Shown here piece after piece: positions 5,918 to 13,711 of a stretch of 22,987 nt of DNA; positions within the stretch are counted from its first letter, which is position 1; each line of letters starts with the position of its first letter. The DNA is from CAKTOF01 sp964523945. Lineage in GTDB: Bacteria; Bacillota; Clostridia; Oscillospirales; Oscillospiraceae. Under the pieces are notes generated by a model that was given only the letters and a program-made list of their open reading frames with translations, did not search any database and was not told the origin of the DNA. The stretch spans positions 1 to 22,987 of the forward strand of contig CAZGBU010000018.1 in assembly GCA_964523945.1 (NCBI GenBank), read 5' to 3'. The position numbers and the translations under genes are program-made.

Positions 5918-6817
5918 TCAGACCGCTGCGCCGTCCTCATCGCCGGCCAGTGCAAGGAAACGTTCGAGCGCCGGACTCGTTCGGCCGGCGCGCCAGACGT
6001 AGTACAGATCGGCCCGGACGTCGCAGTCTTCGATCGGCAGTACGACGCAGTCGCTCATCACGTCAAGTGACGCGCCCCCGAGGATCAGCGCCGCCGCCTC
6101 GTACTGGCGCATCGCATAGCGCAGGACGCGGTTTTCCCCCTTTTCCACCCGCTCCGGCTCGATGCCGTGCGCGCGCAGGCACGCGGCCAGATCTTCGTTT
6201 GCGCTGCGGTCGCGCGGCATGACAAGGCGGTAGCCGGCCAACTGTTCGAAGCGAACGCTGGTCTGACCGGCAAGCGGATGGTCCCGGCTGACGACGGCGC
6301 GCAGTTCGTCGCTGCGCGCAAACCGCTCGCCGAGCACAGCACGCGAGCTCTGGGGCAGATGCGTCAGCGCCATCGAGGTCGTAAAACCCAGGTCACACCG
6401 TCCGCTGAGCACGAGCGAAAGGATCTCGTCCGGCTCGGCCGGGTGCAGCGAAACAAAAACCTCCGGCTCGCTCGCGCGAAACGCATCGAGTACCGGGCCG
6501 AAGCCCTCGGTCGTCAGCGAAAACGTTGCCACCGACAACGTCTGCTGTGCGCATCCACGGTCAAAGCGCTGCAGCTCTGCGCGCAGCTCCGCAGCGTGTT
6601 CGAGCAATGCACGGCCTGTTTCGGCCAGGTGGCGGCCGGTCGGTGTCAGACGGATGGCATTGCGCTCGCGCTCAAACAGCCGCACGTCGAGCTGGCGCTC
6701 AAGCTCAGACATCTGCCGGCTGAGCGTCGACTGCGTCAGATACAGCCGCGCGGCCGCGCGCGTCAGGCTCTCATCCTCGGCAAAGACCAGAAAATGCGAC
6801 AGCAGCTCCAGGTTCAT
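5918..6817 (-). CDS. LysR-family transcriptional regulator 1
   Basis: A 299-residue LysR protein. The N-terminal winged HTH (residues 1-60) has the family signature: LLSHFLVFAEDESLTRAAARLY, LTQSTLSRQMSELER, and LFERERNAIRLTPTG. A linker helix follows, and the periplasmic-binding-protein-like effector domain covers about residues 90-290 (SVATFSLTTEGFGPVLDAF, later VVSRDHPLAGQ). It lies 15 bases after the FAD reductase stop (6833) and precedes the PhlG-like gene, so it is made within the operon it may control. The effector is probably the pathway substrate or an intermediate, inferred only from position. Its own binding site is not identified; an inverted repeat over the operon promoter (8407-8424) is one candidate. 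Confidence 0.93.
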   Translation of the reverse strand: MNLELLSHFLVFAEDESLTRAAARLYLTQSTLSRQMSELERQLDVRLFERERNAIRLTPTGRHLAETGRALLEHAAELRAELQRFDRGCAQQTLSVATFSLTTEGFGPVLDAFRASEPEVFVSLHPAEPDEILSLVLSGRCDLGFTTSMALTHLPQSSRAVLGERFARSDELRAVVSRDHPLAGQTSVRFEQLAGYRLVMPRDRSANEDLAACLRAHGIEPERVEKGENRVLRYAMRQYEAAALILGGASLDVMSDCVVLPIEDCDVRADLYYVWRAGRTSPALERFLALAGDEDGAAV

Positions 6818-6832
6818 CCGCTCTCCTCCCGA

Positions 6833-8338
6833 TCAGTCTCCAAAATCATAGGTGTCGATGAATTCCACAGCACTGCGGCCGGCCAAACGGCCGGAGTTGA
6901 TGGCAAAGCCCATCGTTGAGCCAGGGAAATAGAACATATAGGTGTCGCCGAAGATGGTGCAGCAGTCTGTGCCGGCGGAGAACAGGCCGGGAATCGGCGT
7001 GAGATCCTCGCGCACAACCTGCAGGTTTGCGTCGGTCCGAATGCCGCCGAGCGAGCCATAGCCGGACGGATAATACTTGCAGGCATAGAATGTTCCACCC
7101 TCGAGCGGACGCAAGAAACGGTGCTGCTTGCCGAAGTCCGTATCGCACCCGACGGCGCACTGCTCATTATAGCGCGCAACGGTCTGCACAAGCGCTGTCT
7201 CATCCACCCCGGTCTGTGCAGCCAGATCGGCCAGCGAGTCCGCGACAAAAAAGAACTTTTCCTCATGCGTGACACCCATAAGCGGATTCATCTCCGGCGC
7301 CTGGCCGCCGTCCAGATATGCCTGTACGGCCTCATCCCACTCGGAAATGCTGTTGAGGTGCTTATGATAGGAATTGCAGTCAATACCCTTTTCCCGGTAC
7401 GCGTCGATGATGCTCTCTGAGATCAGCGAGAAGCCGACACCGTTTTTCTGCTGCGCAATGGCGTTGCCGGCAAACGGGGTGATGGTCAGCATTTCCTCGT
7501 TGAAGAAACGGTGACCGAACAGGTTGACCATCAGATTCGGCTGGCGCATCATGGTGTCAACCGCAGCGCCCAGCCGTGCCGGCGTCTCATAGGTCAGTTC
7601 CATCATCATCGGTGTTTTGGCCGCGCCGACCGCCCAGGCCATCTCCATGCCCTCGCCTTTCAGACCGGGGATGCGGAACGAAAACAGGTTCTCGCCGTGG
7701 CGGTAGCCCATATACTTTTCAATCTTCTCCGGGTCGTCGCCAAAGCCGCCGGTGCAGACGATCACGGCGTCGCATTCACACGCGACCTGCTCACCGGAAG
7801 CGTCCTCCGCCAGAAGCCCGGTGACGCGCGTGCCATCATATACAATCTGTTTGACCGGCGTATTGAAACAGAACTGTACGCCGAGCGCAACCGCATAGTC
7901 ATAGATTGCCTTGACCAGGATCGATGCGCAGCGCGGCACCGGCCTGTTCGATCCAGGTACTTTCGGGATGTGCCAGGTCGCCTCGGAATCCTCGAAATAC
8001 TTGAATGCACCGAGAAATTCCACGCCCATATCCTCGATCCATTTGACTGTGCTGCCCGACTGTGCGAACAGCTTGTGCACCAGCGCGGCGTTTGCCTTCC
8101 AGTGGTTGAAGTTCATGAAGCGCATAAACGCCTCGTCCACCGTCAGGCCAATCAGGTTCGCCTTCTGGATGTGCGACTCCACCGCAAAAAAGCCCATGCC
8201 CATGTTGGCCGCGCCGCCGACGGTGCTCGTCTTCTCAAAGACAATGACCGAGGCGCCCGTTTCCGCTGCGGATGCTGCCGTGCACAGGCCGGACATGCCG
8301 CCCGCCACAATGGCGACGTCTGCTTCAAGATGTTTCAT
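6833..8338 (-). CDS. FAD-dependent oxidoreductase, fumarate-reductase-type (B)
   Basis: A 501-residue soluble flavoprotein of the FAD_binding_2 superfamily, distant from the two paralogues flanking the island. The N-terminal dinucleotide fold reads DVAIVAGGMSGLCTAAS with VIVFEK at the strand end; the first Gly of the usual GxGxxG is Ala. A TGGFGDDPEKI block, HRFFNEEM (capping domain) and a C-terminal GSLGGIRTD...IPGLFSAGTDCC FAD loop are typical of reductases acting on unsaturated carboxylates or enones. No signal peptide or FMN-binding domain is present. The start is ATG 8338, with AAAGGAG 8 bases upstream; an in-frame upstream ATG (8392) lies in the -10 region and is unlikely. It is the first gene of the leftward operon with LysR 1 and the PhlG-like hydrolase, so it may prepare the hydrolase substrate. 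That link is inferred. Confidence 0.88.
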   Translation of the reverse strand: MKHLEADVAIVAGGMSGLCTAASAAETGASVIVFEKTSTVGGAANMGMGFFAVESHIQKANLIGLTVDEAFMRFMNFNHWKANAALVHKLFAQSGSTVKWIEDMGVEFLGAFKYFEDSEATWHIPKVPGSNRPVPRCASILVKAIYDYAVALGVQFCFNTPVKQIVYDGTRVTGLLAEDASGEQVACECDAVIVCTGGFGDDPEKIEKYMGYRHGENLFSFRIPGLKGEGMEMAWAVGAAKTPMMMELTYETPARLGAAVDTMMRQPNLMVNLFGHRFFNEEMLTITPFAGNAIAQQKNGVGFSLISESIIDAYREKGIDCNSYHKHLNSISEWDEAVQAYLDGGQAPEMNPLMGVTHEEKFFFVADSLADLAAQTGVDETALVQTVARYNEQCAVGCDTDFGKQHRFLRPLEGGTFYACKYYPSGYGSLGGIRTDANLQVVREDLTPIPGLFSAGTDCCTIFGDTYMFYFPGSTMGFAINSGRLAGRSAVEFIDTYDFGD

Positions 8339-8362
8339 CGGGTGTCTCCTTTCTGTCGTCTG

Positions 8363-8377
8363 CCCCGGTTTCCGGGG
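8363..8377 (-). promoter_or_regulatory. Leader hairpin of the leftward operon
   Basis: CCCCGG (8363-8368) and CCGGGG (8372-8377) form a tight stem with a 3-base loop in the 5' untranslated leader, about 17 bases upstream of the ribosome binding site of the FAD reductase B gene. It may stabilise the transcript or modulate initiation. Confidence 0.45.
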
Positions 8378-8390
8378 CGGGATTACGGTC

Positions 8391-8424
8391 ATTGTATCAC
8401 GCGTTCTTGTTTGGGTTCAAACAA
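8391..8424 (-). promoter_or_regulatory. Operon promoter overlapped by a perfect inverted repeat
   Basis: On the minus strand TTGAAC (8420-8415), an 18-base spacer and TACAAT (8396-8391) preceded by TGA give a sigma-A promoter with an extended -10. A perfect inverted repeat, TTGTTTG-N4-CAAACAA (8407-8424), covers the -35 hexamer, a position suited to a repressor or regulator. The symmetry does not give a clean T-N11-A LysR box. Confidence 0.6.
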
Positions 8425-8441
8425 AATTTACGCCGATTTGC

Positions 8442-8473
8442 CCGGATTTCGGCCAATTTGGTGCAAAATCCGG
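8442..8473. repeat. Nested inverted repeat between LysR 2 and the operon promoter
   Basis: CCGGATTT (8442-8449) and AAATCCGG (8466-8473) are perfect 8-base arms around a 16-base spacer that contains a smaller palindrome CCAA-T-TTGG (8453-8461). It lies after the LysR 2 stop and upstream of the leftward promoter. It lacks a T run, so it is a poor terminator and could be an operator. Confidence 0.5.
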
Positions 8474-8517
8474 CGGCGGCAGCGCACACGCTCGTTTTTT
8501 CGCCGCCGTGCGGTGAA

Positions 8518-9411
8518 CTAGGTACGGCACCAGCGCACGATGCCATCAAAGAATTCGCGTGCGGCCGGCGTAAAGCTCATATCAAACCGGTATCCGATCG
8601 ACACAGTTCGGTTGAGCTTCGGGTCGCGCAGCGGAACAACACGCACCGGCTGGTCCTCTCCGTCCATACCGGCAGCCGCCGGGCTTGTGATCAGCCCGAT
8701 GCCATAGCCGCGGCCGGCGGCGGTAAAAATAAGGTCCCGGTCGCAACCTTCATAGAGCAGGCTCGGTTCGCTGCCGGTCTGCACGGCCAGATTCTGAACA
8801 AAATCGATCCCGTCTGGAACGCTGACGCAGCACAGCAGCGGCTCATCCTTCAGATCGTCGAGCGACAGCGTGTCTTTCTGCGCGAGCGGATGACTCTCGG
8901 GCACAACAGCGTCAATATGCGACTCGTACAGCGGCGTCCAGACGATGCCGGGCGTATCCGGTACACGGATGGCCAGCAGAAAATCAAACCGCTTCGACAG
9001 CAGCGCCTCGATCAGCCGCCCCATGTCGAGCGCGTAAAATTTCTGCGACACATTGGGATTTCGCAGAAAAAAGTCCGCCAGATACCGACGCACCGGCGAG
9101 GCCGCATCAAACACCGTTGTGGACCCGATCGCAATCTGTCCGCTGACACCGGTCGACAGATCACGCATGACCTGCCGCGCCGTCTCGAGGTCCTTCAGCA
9201 GCAGCTGTGCATAGCGCAGGAGGATCCGTCCCTCATGGTTGAGCGAGATCTGATGCCCGGCCCGGGTGAACAATGGCATCCCCAGCTCTGACTCCAGGTT
9301 GGCAATGGACTTGCTCAGCGTCGGCTGTGAAATGTTCAGAATCTCCGCAGCGCGGGTCATATGCTCTGTCTTGGCCAAAACCGTAAAATATTGCAGTTGT
9401 GTCAGCTCCAT
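8518..9411 (-). CDS. LysR-family transcriptional regulator 2
   Basis: A 297-residue LysR protein. The N-terminal HTH is clear: LQYFTVLAKTEHMTRAAEILN, ISQPTLSKSIANLESEL, LFTRAGHQISLNHEG (residues about 3-65). The effector-binding domain covers about residues 88-295 and includes GQIAIGSTTVFD and VVPESHPLAQKD. The ATG at 9411 was preferred over 9462 because AAAGGAGG lies 8 bases upstream and the HTH begins immediately after. It is divergent from the solute-binding-protein gene at 9659, with a shared regulatory gap that contains a T-N11-A palindrome. This is the classical LysR arrangement: autorepression plus activation of the divergent operon. It is likely the main regulator of the rightward arm. 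Confidence 0.93.
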   Translation of the reverse strand: MELTQLQYFTVLAKTEHMTRAAEILNISQPTLSKSIANLESELGMPLFTRAGHQISLNHEGRILLRYAQLLLKDLETARQVMRDLSTGVSGQIAIGSTTVFDAASPVRRYLADFFLRNPNVSQKFYALDMGRLIEALLSKRFDFLLAIRVPDTPGIVWTPLYESHIDAVVPESHPLAQKDTLSLDDLKDEPLLCCVSVPDGIDFVQNLAVQTGSEPSLLYEGCDRDLIFTAAGRGYGIGLITSPAAAGMDGEDQPVRVVPLRDPKLNRTVSIGYRFDMSFTPAAREFFDGIVRWCRT

Positions 9412-9433
9412 TGCCAGCGCCTCCTTTCGTTCC

Positions 9434-9462
9434 ATTATACCAGCTGCCGCGCGGCGCGGCAA
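9434..9462 (-). promoter_or_regulatory. Promoter of LysR 2
   Basis: On the minus strand TTGCCG (9462-9457), a 17-base spacer and TATAAT (9439-9434) preceded by TGG make a strong promoter with an extended -10. The leader to the ATG at 9411 is short and holds the ribosome binding site. Confidence 0.75.
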
Positions 9463-9467
9463 GGACT

Positions 9468-9482
9468 ATTCCGCCCCGGAAT
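9468..9482. promoter_or_regulatory. LysR-type operator (T-N11-A palindrome)
   Basis: ATTCCG-CCC-CGGAAT is a perfect 15-base palindrome containing T-N11-A (T9469 to A9481). Its centre, 9475, is about 66 bases before the predicted start of the rightward transcript and just upstream of the LysR 2 -35 box. LysR recognition sites are typically centred near -65 of the activated promoter. Confidence 0.6.
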
Positions 9483-9503
9483 CATCAGGATAGGCAAAAG
9501 CCA

Positions 9504-9534
9504 TTGGACTTTTTGTTGTGAAAACAGCTATACT
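9504..9534 (+). promoter_or_regulatory. Promoter of the solute-binding-protein operon
   Basis: TATACT (9529-9534) is a good -10. The best -35 is TTGGAC (9504-9509) with a long 19-base spacer, a suboptimal layout that fits an activator-dependent promoter. Transcription would start near 9541, leaving a leader of about 118 bases that includes a small GC hairpin (9605-9622). Confidence 0.55.
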
Positions 9535-9658
9535 TTGAATATGGCTTTGTGCAGTTTTTGTGCGAAATCACATCCCTTGTCCAATTTGCATGCCCCGGTG
9601 ATCCGCGCCGGCTTGGCGGCGCTGTTCATAAATCTGAAGAAGCATATGGAGGAACACA

Positions 9659-11317
9659 ATGAAAAAGTACACGAAACTGATCGCTCTGCTTCTTGCGCTT
9701 GTCATGGTCTTCTCCGTGCTGAGCGCGTGCGCCAGCGACGAGGAGACCCCGTCCGGCACCGAGGAGGCGGGAGATCCGTCCGACACCAATGAGGGCGGCG
9801 GGGAAGACGAGACAGGAAATGCCGACGATACCGGCAACGAAACGCCAGCGCCCGATACCGGCGGCGAAGAGGAACCTGCGGGTGACTATTCCCTCGTCAT
9901 CGGTTCCGCCGTCAAAAACGACACGTTTGATTTCCGCACTTACACCGACAACCCCACGCAGATCCGCATGTGCTTTGAGTACCTGATTGACGTGCTTCCG
10001 TCCGGCGAGCTGGAGTACATGCTCGCAGAGAATATTGAGTACGTCGACGACTACACCGTCAAAATCACGCTCCGTGACAACGTTTATTTCACACATGGCC
10101 AGAAGCTGACTGCCAACGACGTCATGGAAACCTACAAGGCCTGGGCCGAGTTCGGCCGCGAGAGCACGTTCTGGGAGATCTTTGACTGGGACAACTGCTA
10201 CATCGAAGACGACCTGACGCTCTACTTTACGTTTGATCGTATCTACGGCCCGGCCATCAGTTATATGAGCTGCTGGGCAATCTTCTGCGCCGAAGACATT
10301 GCAAACTACACCGCGGACGACTGGTTCAGCAATCCGAACGGCACCGGCCCGTACATCTGCACCGAGAACATTGCCGCCTCCTCGATCTCCTATCAGCGCA
10401 AGGACGCCGAGGACTATTGGGGCGAGCTGCCGCAGGCCGAGACTGTCACCTACAAGTACTACTCCGAGCCGTCGGCCATGTACATCGACTTTGAAAACGG
10501 CACGCTCGACGCCGCATTCGGCATCAGCGCGATGGACGCCGAGCGCGTCATCGCCGGCGACTGCGCCGACTTCACCGCCTACAGCCTTGTTTCCGCCAAA
10601 GACGTCACCCGTATCCAGCTGTGCGATACCTGTACGTACTTTGACGATCCGCGTGTGCGCGAGGCGTTCTGCCTGGCTGTCGATGTCGATTCGCTGGCCG
10701 TTGCCAACTACGGCCCGCTGTGGATCGAAGCGACCTCCATCCTGACCACCAACGTCCAGTTCTATGAGAACGTCGGTACAAACGAGTACGATCCCGACCG
10801 CGCCCGTGAGCTGCTCGACGAGGCCGGCTATGGCGACGGCGGCATCAACCTGACGCTGCTGACCGACACCGGTAACCAGGTTCTCGCCGAGGCGCTGCAG
10901 GCCATGCTTGCCGAGGTCGGCATCAATCTGACGGTTGAGACCTATGACATCGGCACGCTGATCGGCATGTGGAAAGAGGGGCAGAGTGACATCCTCATCG
11001 GTGAGACGATTGACGGTGCCTACTTCTCCGACCCGGTCAATATCTTTGCCAACTACGCTCCGACCTCCACGACCGATTCTATGTCCATCAGCACGCCGGA
11101 GTGGGACGCGGCCTATGAGATGGCCACCAACAGCGTTGATTCCGACACCCGTGCCGAAGGTTACTCGATCCTGCAGAACTACCTTGTCGATGAGCACCTG
11201 GTGCTCAACGTCTGCGAGCGTGTGCGCATGCTGGTCTGGAATTCTGACAAAATCGCCGAGTTCCCGCTCGGCAACCCGGCCAATCCGACCTGCCTCGACG
11301 TCGTGTTCGCCTACTAA
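9659..11317 (+). CDS. Family-5 ABC solute-binding lipoprotein, orphan
   Basis: A 552-residue extracellular substrate-binding lipoprotein of the SBP_bac_5 family (oligopeptide/dipeptide/nickel-type binding proteins). The N-terminus has Lys residues, a hydrophobic core and the lipobox LSAC with Cys24 as the lipidation site. Residues about 26-75 form a low-complexity acidic G/E/D/T/P linker that would hold the protein away from the membrane. Family blocks follow: YLIDVLPSGELEYMLAENIE, FTHGQKLTANDV, NPNGTGPYICTEN, DDPRVREAFCLAVDVD and YDPDRARELLDEAGY. GGAGG lies 7 bases before ATG 9659. It is first in the rightward operon, but no permease or ATPase gene occurs in the window, so it must borrow a transporter or act as a sensor/scavenger. 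The ligand is unknown; its placement suggests the pathway substrate. Confidence 0.92.
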   Translation: MKKYTKLIALLLALVMVFSVLSACASDEETPSGTEEAGDPSDTNEGGGEDETGNADDTGNETPAPDTGGEEEPAGDYSLVIGSAVKNDTFDFRTYTDNPTQIRMCFEYLIDVLPSGELEYMLAENIEYVDDYTVKITLRDNVYFTHGQKLTANDVMETYKAWAEFGRESTFWEIFDWDNCYIEDDLTLYFTFDRIYGPAISYMSCWAIFCAEDIANYTADDWFSNPNGTGPYICTENIAASSISYQRKDAEDYWGELPQAETVTYKYYSEPSAMYIDFENGTLDAAFGISAMDAERVIAGDCADFTAYSLVSAKDVTRIQLCDTCTYFDDPRVREAFCLAVDVDSLAVANYGPLWIEATSILTTNVQFYENVGTNEYDPDRARELLDEAGYGDGGINLTLLTDTGNQVLAEALQAMLAEVGINLTVETYDIGTLIGMWKEGQSDILIGETIDGAYFSDPVNIFANYAPTSTTDSMSISTPEWDAAYEMATNSVDSDTRAEGYSILQNYLVDEHLVLNVCERVRMLVWNSDKIAEFPLGNPANPTCLDVVFAY

Positions 11318-11326
11318 TGCAACTCC

Positions 11327-11362
11327 GGAGCCCGGGAAGGCCGGCCGGCCTTTTCGGGCTCC
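11327..11362 (+). terminator. Long hairpin without T tract after the binding-protein gene
   Basis: GGAGCCCG (11327-11334) pairs with CGGGCTCC (11355-11362); two G-T pairs and AAGGCC/GGCCTT continue the stem to a GGCC loop, about 16 pairs in all. The sequence after it (TTCCGTCC) is not a proper T run. It probably acts as partial terminator or 3' stabiliser, letting the binding protein be made in excess over the enzymes downstream. Confidence 0.65.
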
Positions 11363-11410
11363 TTCCGTCCCAACGGGACACGCAATCCCAGCTGAGAAAG
11401 GAACGATATC

Positions 11411-13492
11411 ATGTCCGACCGCTACAAACATCTGACCGCTCCAATCTGCATCCGCGGCAACGTCCTGAAAACGCGCCTGATCTACCCGGTGGCCCAGCCG
11501 CACTTCCTGCAGGGCGATGAAAACTACCCTGCCGGTCAGACCATCAGCTACTATGAAGCGCGCGTGCGCGACAGCGGCGCCGCGATGATCTGGCTGCAGG
11601 ATCTGACCGACCGCGAACAGCGCACCCAGCCGCTCGACTGCGGGCACTTCAGCATGTACAACATCGACGATAAAGGCGCGCAGAACGGCATTACACACTT
11701 CACCGGCAACATTCATCTGTACAGATCGTACGTCTGTCCCGAGCTCAACCTCGGCAGACGGATGCACTTGTGCTGCAACGATCCTGCCTGGAACGTCACC
11801 GTTGACCGCGGCCTGCCGCCCTGGTGCAAAAGGCCGGAAGATCTAATCGACCGCAATGGCAACCCCGTGCCAACCTCGCTTGACTTCGCCAAGACGACCC
11901 AGATGAATTTCGACGGTCCGATCCCCACTGAGGAGGACGCTGAGGCCGGTGAACGCGTCAATCCGATGGGCCGCCTGATCTATATGAGCGATGCGGTCAT
12001 TGCGGACTATCTCGACAAAATGGTTGAGCACGCGCAAAAGTGGAAATCCCTCGGCGCCGACGGCGGCTATCTCGATCTCGGCTCGAACTACCCGATCGGC
12101 CAGTTTCTGCGTGCAGCCTACAACCGCCGCACCGATCAGTACGGCGGCAGCCTGGAAAACCGCATGCGTCTGCCGCTTGAGCTGCTGCGCCGGCTGCGCG
12201 CGGCGCTCGGCGAGACATTCCTCCTCTCGATCAACTGCCCCGCGCTGTGTGACGAACCGGGCGGCGACGGCATGACACTTGACGAGATCGCCACGTTTGT
12301 CAAGCTGGCCGAGCCGTATGCCGATATCCTGCATCTGCGCGTGCGCGGCCCCGACCATGAAAAAGAGGATGGCTGCATGAGCGCCGATGCGAGCGCCTAT
12401 CTGAAATCCCTCGGCGTCAAAATGCCCATCGCCATCTCCACGCCGTACAAGGACCTCGATCAGATGGAGGCCGAAATTGCCGCCGGCCGCTGCGATTTCA
12501 TCGCGCCGGGGCACATGTTCATCTGCAACGAAAATCTCGGAAAAATCCTTCAGGAGGGGCGCGGCGAGGATGCCAACCCCTGCATCGAGTGTCACTGCTG
12601 CCGCGGCACCAGCTCCACTGGCGACTGGATGAGCCAGTGCACGATCAACCCGGAGATGGGCATCGAATACCGGCTCCCATTCATCATCAAACCGGTTACG
12701 AAACAGAAGAGAGTCGCCGTCGTCGGCGGCGGCCCGGGCGGTATGAAGTGTGCCATGTATCTGAAGGACCGCGGTCACACGCCGGTGATCTTTGAAGCGT
12801 CCGGCGAGCTGGGCGGCCAGATCAAAATGGCCAACTACGCCACATTCAAATGGGAGCTGAAGCGCTACCTTGACTTCCTCAAAGCGCAGGTGGAAAAGCG
12901 CGGCATCGATGTTCGGCTGAACACCGCCGCCACACCCGAGGCCATCCGCGCAGGCGGATTTGACGCAGTCGTCGTCGCCGTCGGCGCAAATCCCAAACCG
13001 CCTGCCGTCGAAGGCGCGCAGAGCGCGAAGTGGGATCCCGTCAATATCTACGGCCATGAAGACGAGCTTGGTCACACCGTCGTCGTAGTCGGCGGCGCGT
13101 CGTCGGCCTCCGAGGCGGCCATCCACCTCAGCCAGCACGGCCATGAGGTCATCCAGCTCTGCCGCAAAGAATGCATCGCCTATGACCTCAACCCGATCCG
13201 CTCCATCCCGTACATGAACATCCTTGCCAACAAGGCCGGCGTTCTGACCTATCATCGCGTCCGCACGACAAAGATCGAGCCGAACCGCGTGACCTACGTC
13301 GACGCCGACGGTGCCGCACACACTGTCACCTGCGACGACGTTGTCGCAGCCGGCGGCATGGAGCCGAACAGCGACCTCGCCATCTCGTTTGCCGGCAGCG
13401 CGCCGGAGTTCTACATGATCGGCGACTGCCGCCAGGCCGGCACGATGCGCCACGCCATCCGCGACGCATTCGCCATCGCCATGCAGATCTGA
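11411..13492 (+). CDS. OYE-type ene-reductase with Fe-S and FAD domains (1)
   Basis: A 693-residue enzyme of the 2,4-dienoyl-CoA reductase / enoate reductase family (related to bile-acid BaiCD/BaiH and gut ene-reductases). The FMN TIM barrel (about 1-380) contains the RTDQYGGSLENR motif; Tyr227 in GSNYPIGQF aligns with the family's catalytic tyrosine. A cysteine cluster follows: Cys391, 394, 396/397 and 410; the outer spacing matches the usual C-x2-C-x3-C-x11-C but the third ligand is shifted one residue. The FAD domain starts with RVAVVGGGPGGMKCA (about 434) and the NAD(P)H domain with TVVVVGGASSASEAA (about 557). Electrons pass from NAD(P)H via FAD and 4Fe-4S to FMN and then to an activated C=C. 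The ATG at 11411 lies in the operon after the binding protein; AGAAAGGA is upstream. It is followed by a strong terminator. The substrate is unknown. Confidence 0.9.
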   Translation: MSDRYKHLTAPICIRGNVLKTRLIYPVAQPHFLQGDENYPAGQTISYYEARVRDSGAAMIWLQDLTDREQRTQPLDCGHFSMYNIDDKGAQNGITHFTGNIHLYRSYVCPELNLGRRMHLCCNDPAWNVTVDRGLPPWCKRPEDLIDRNGNPVPTSLDFAKTTQMNFDGPIPTEEDAEAGERVNPMGRLIYMSDAVIADYLDKMVEHAQKWKSLGADGGYLDLGSNYPIGQFLRAAYNRRTDQYGGSLENRMRLPLELLRRLRAALGETFLLSINCPALCDEPGGDGMTLDEIATFVKLAEPYADILHLRVRGPDHEKEDGCMSADASAYLKSLGVKMPIAISTPYKDLDQMEAEIAAGRCDFIAPGHMFICNENLGKILQEGRGEDANPCIECHCCRGTSSTGDWMSQCTINPEMGIEYRLPFIIKPVTKQKRVAVVGGGPGGMKCAMYLKDRGHTPVIFEASGELGGQIKMANYATFKWELKRYLDFLKAQVEKRGIDVRLNTAATPEAIRAGGFDAVVVAVGANPKPPAVEGAQSAKWDPVNIYGHEDELGHTVVVVGGASSASEAAIHLSQHGHEVIQLCRKECIAYDLNPIRSIPYMNILANKAGVLTYHRVRTTKIEPNRVTYVDADGAAHTVTCDDVVAAGGMEPNSDLAISFAGSAPEFYMIGDCRQAGTMRHAIRDAFAIAMQI

Positions 13493-13505
13493 TCCCTCCT
13501 ACCGG

Positions 13506-13550
13506 CCCCGGGCGGGCGCGCCATATGGCGTTCCCCGCCCGGGGATTTTT
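13506..13550 (+). terminator. Strong intrinsic terminator after ene-reductase 1
   Basis: CCCCGGGCGGG (13506-13516) pairs with CCCGCCCGGGG (13534-13544), with an additional inner CGCC/GGCG stem, followed by ATTTTT. It ends the transcription unit that began at the binding-protein gene. Confidence 0.92.
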
Positions 13551-13596
13551 CTGTGCGGCATACCGCAAAAATCGCATCATACGAAATATTGAGTAG

Positions 13597-13625
13597 TTGA
13601 CGATTCGTCCTCCTTTTTCTATAAT
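13597..13625 (+). promoter_or_regulatory. Near-consensus promoter for ene-reductase 2 unit
   Basis: TTGACG (13597-13602), a 17-base spacer and TATAAT (13620-13625) form a strong sigma-A promoter. Transcription would start near 13632, about 80 bases before the ATG at 13712. No LysR palindrome was recognised beside it, so this unit may be expressed more constitutively than the first. Confidence 0.88.
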
Positions 13626-13711
13626 AGGGAAAACAGAACACCGCTTCGGCCGGGCCGCGCAGACAGAGGACGCATTCCGGTCATCCCAACACAGAAAGGC
13701 CTGATGGAACC

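Noticed and set aside
9626..11767. 713-codon leftward open frame antisense to the binding-protein gene
   Set aside because: It is a by-product of GC-rich third positions. The plus strand encodes a clear lipoprotein with lipobox and family motifs; the antisense product has no domain, ribosome binding site or promoter.
11843..13453. 536-codon leftward open frame antisense to ene-reductase 1
   Set aside because: Codon-bias shadow; the sense strand has complete FMN, Fe-S, FAD and NAD(P)H motifs.
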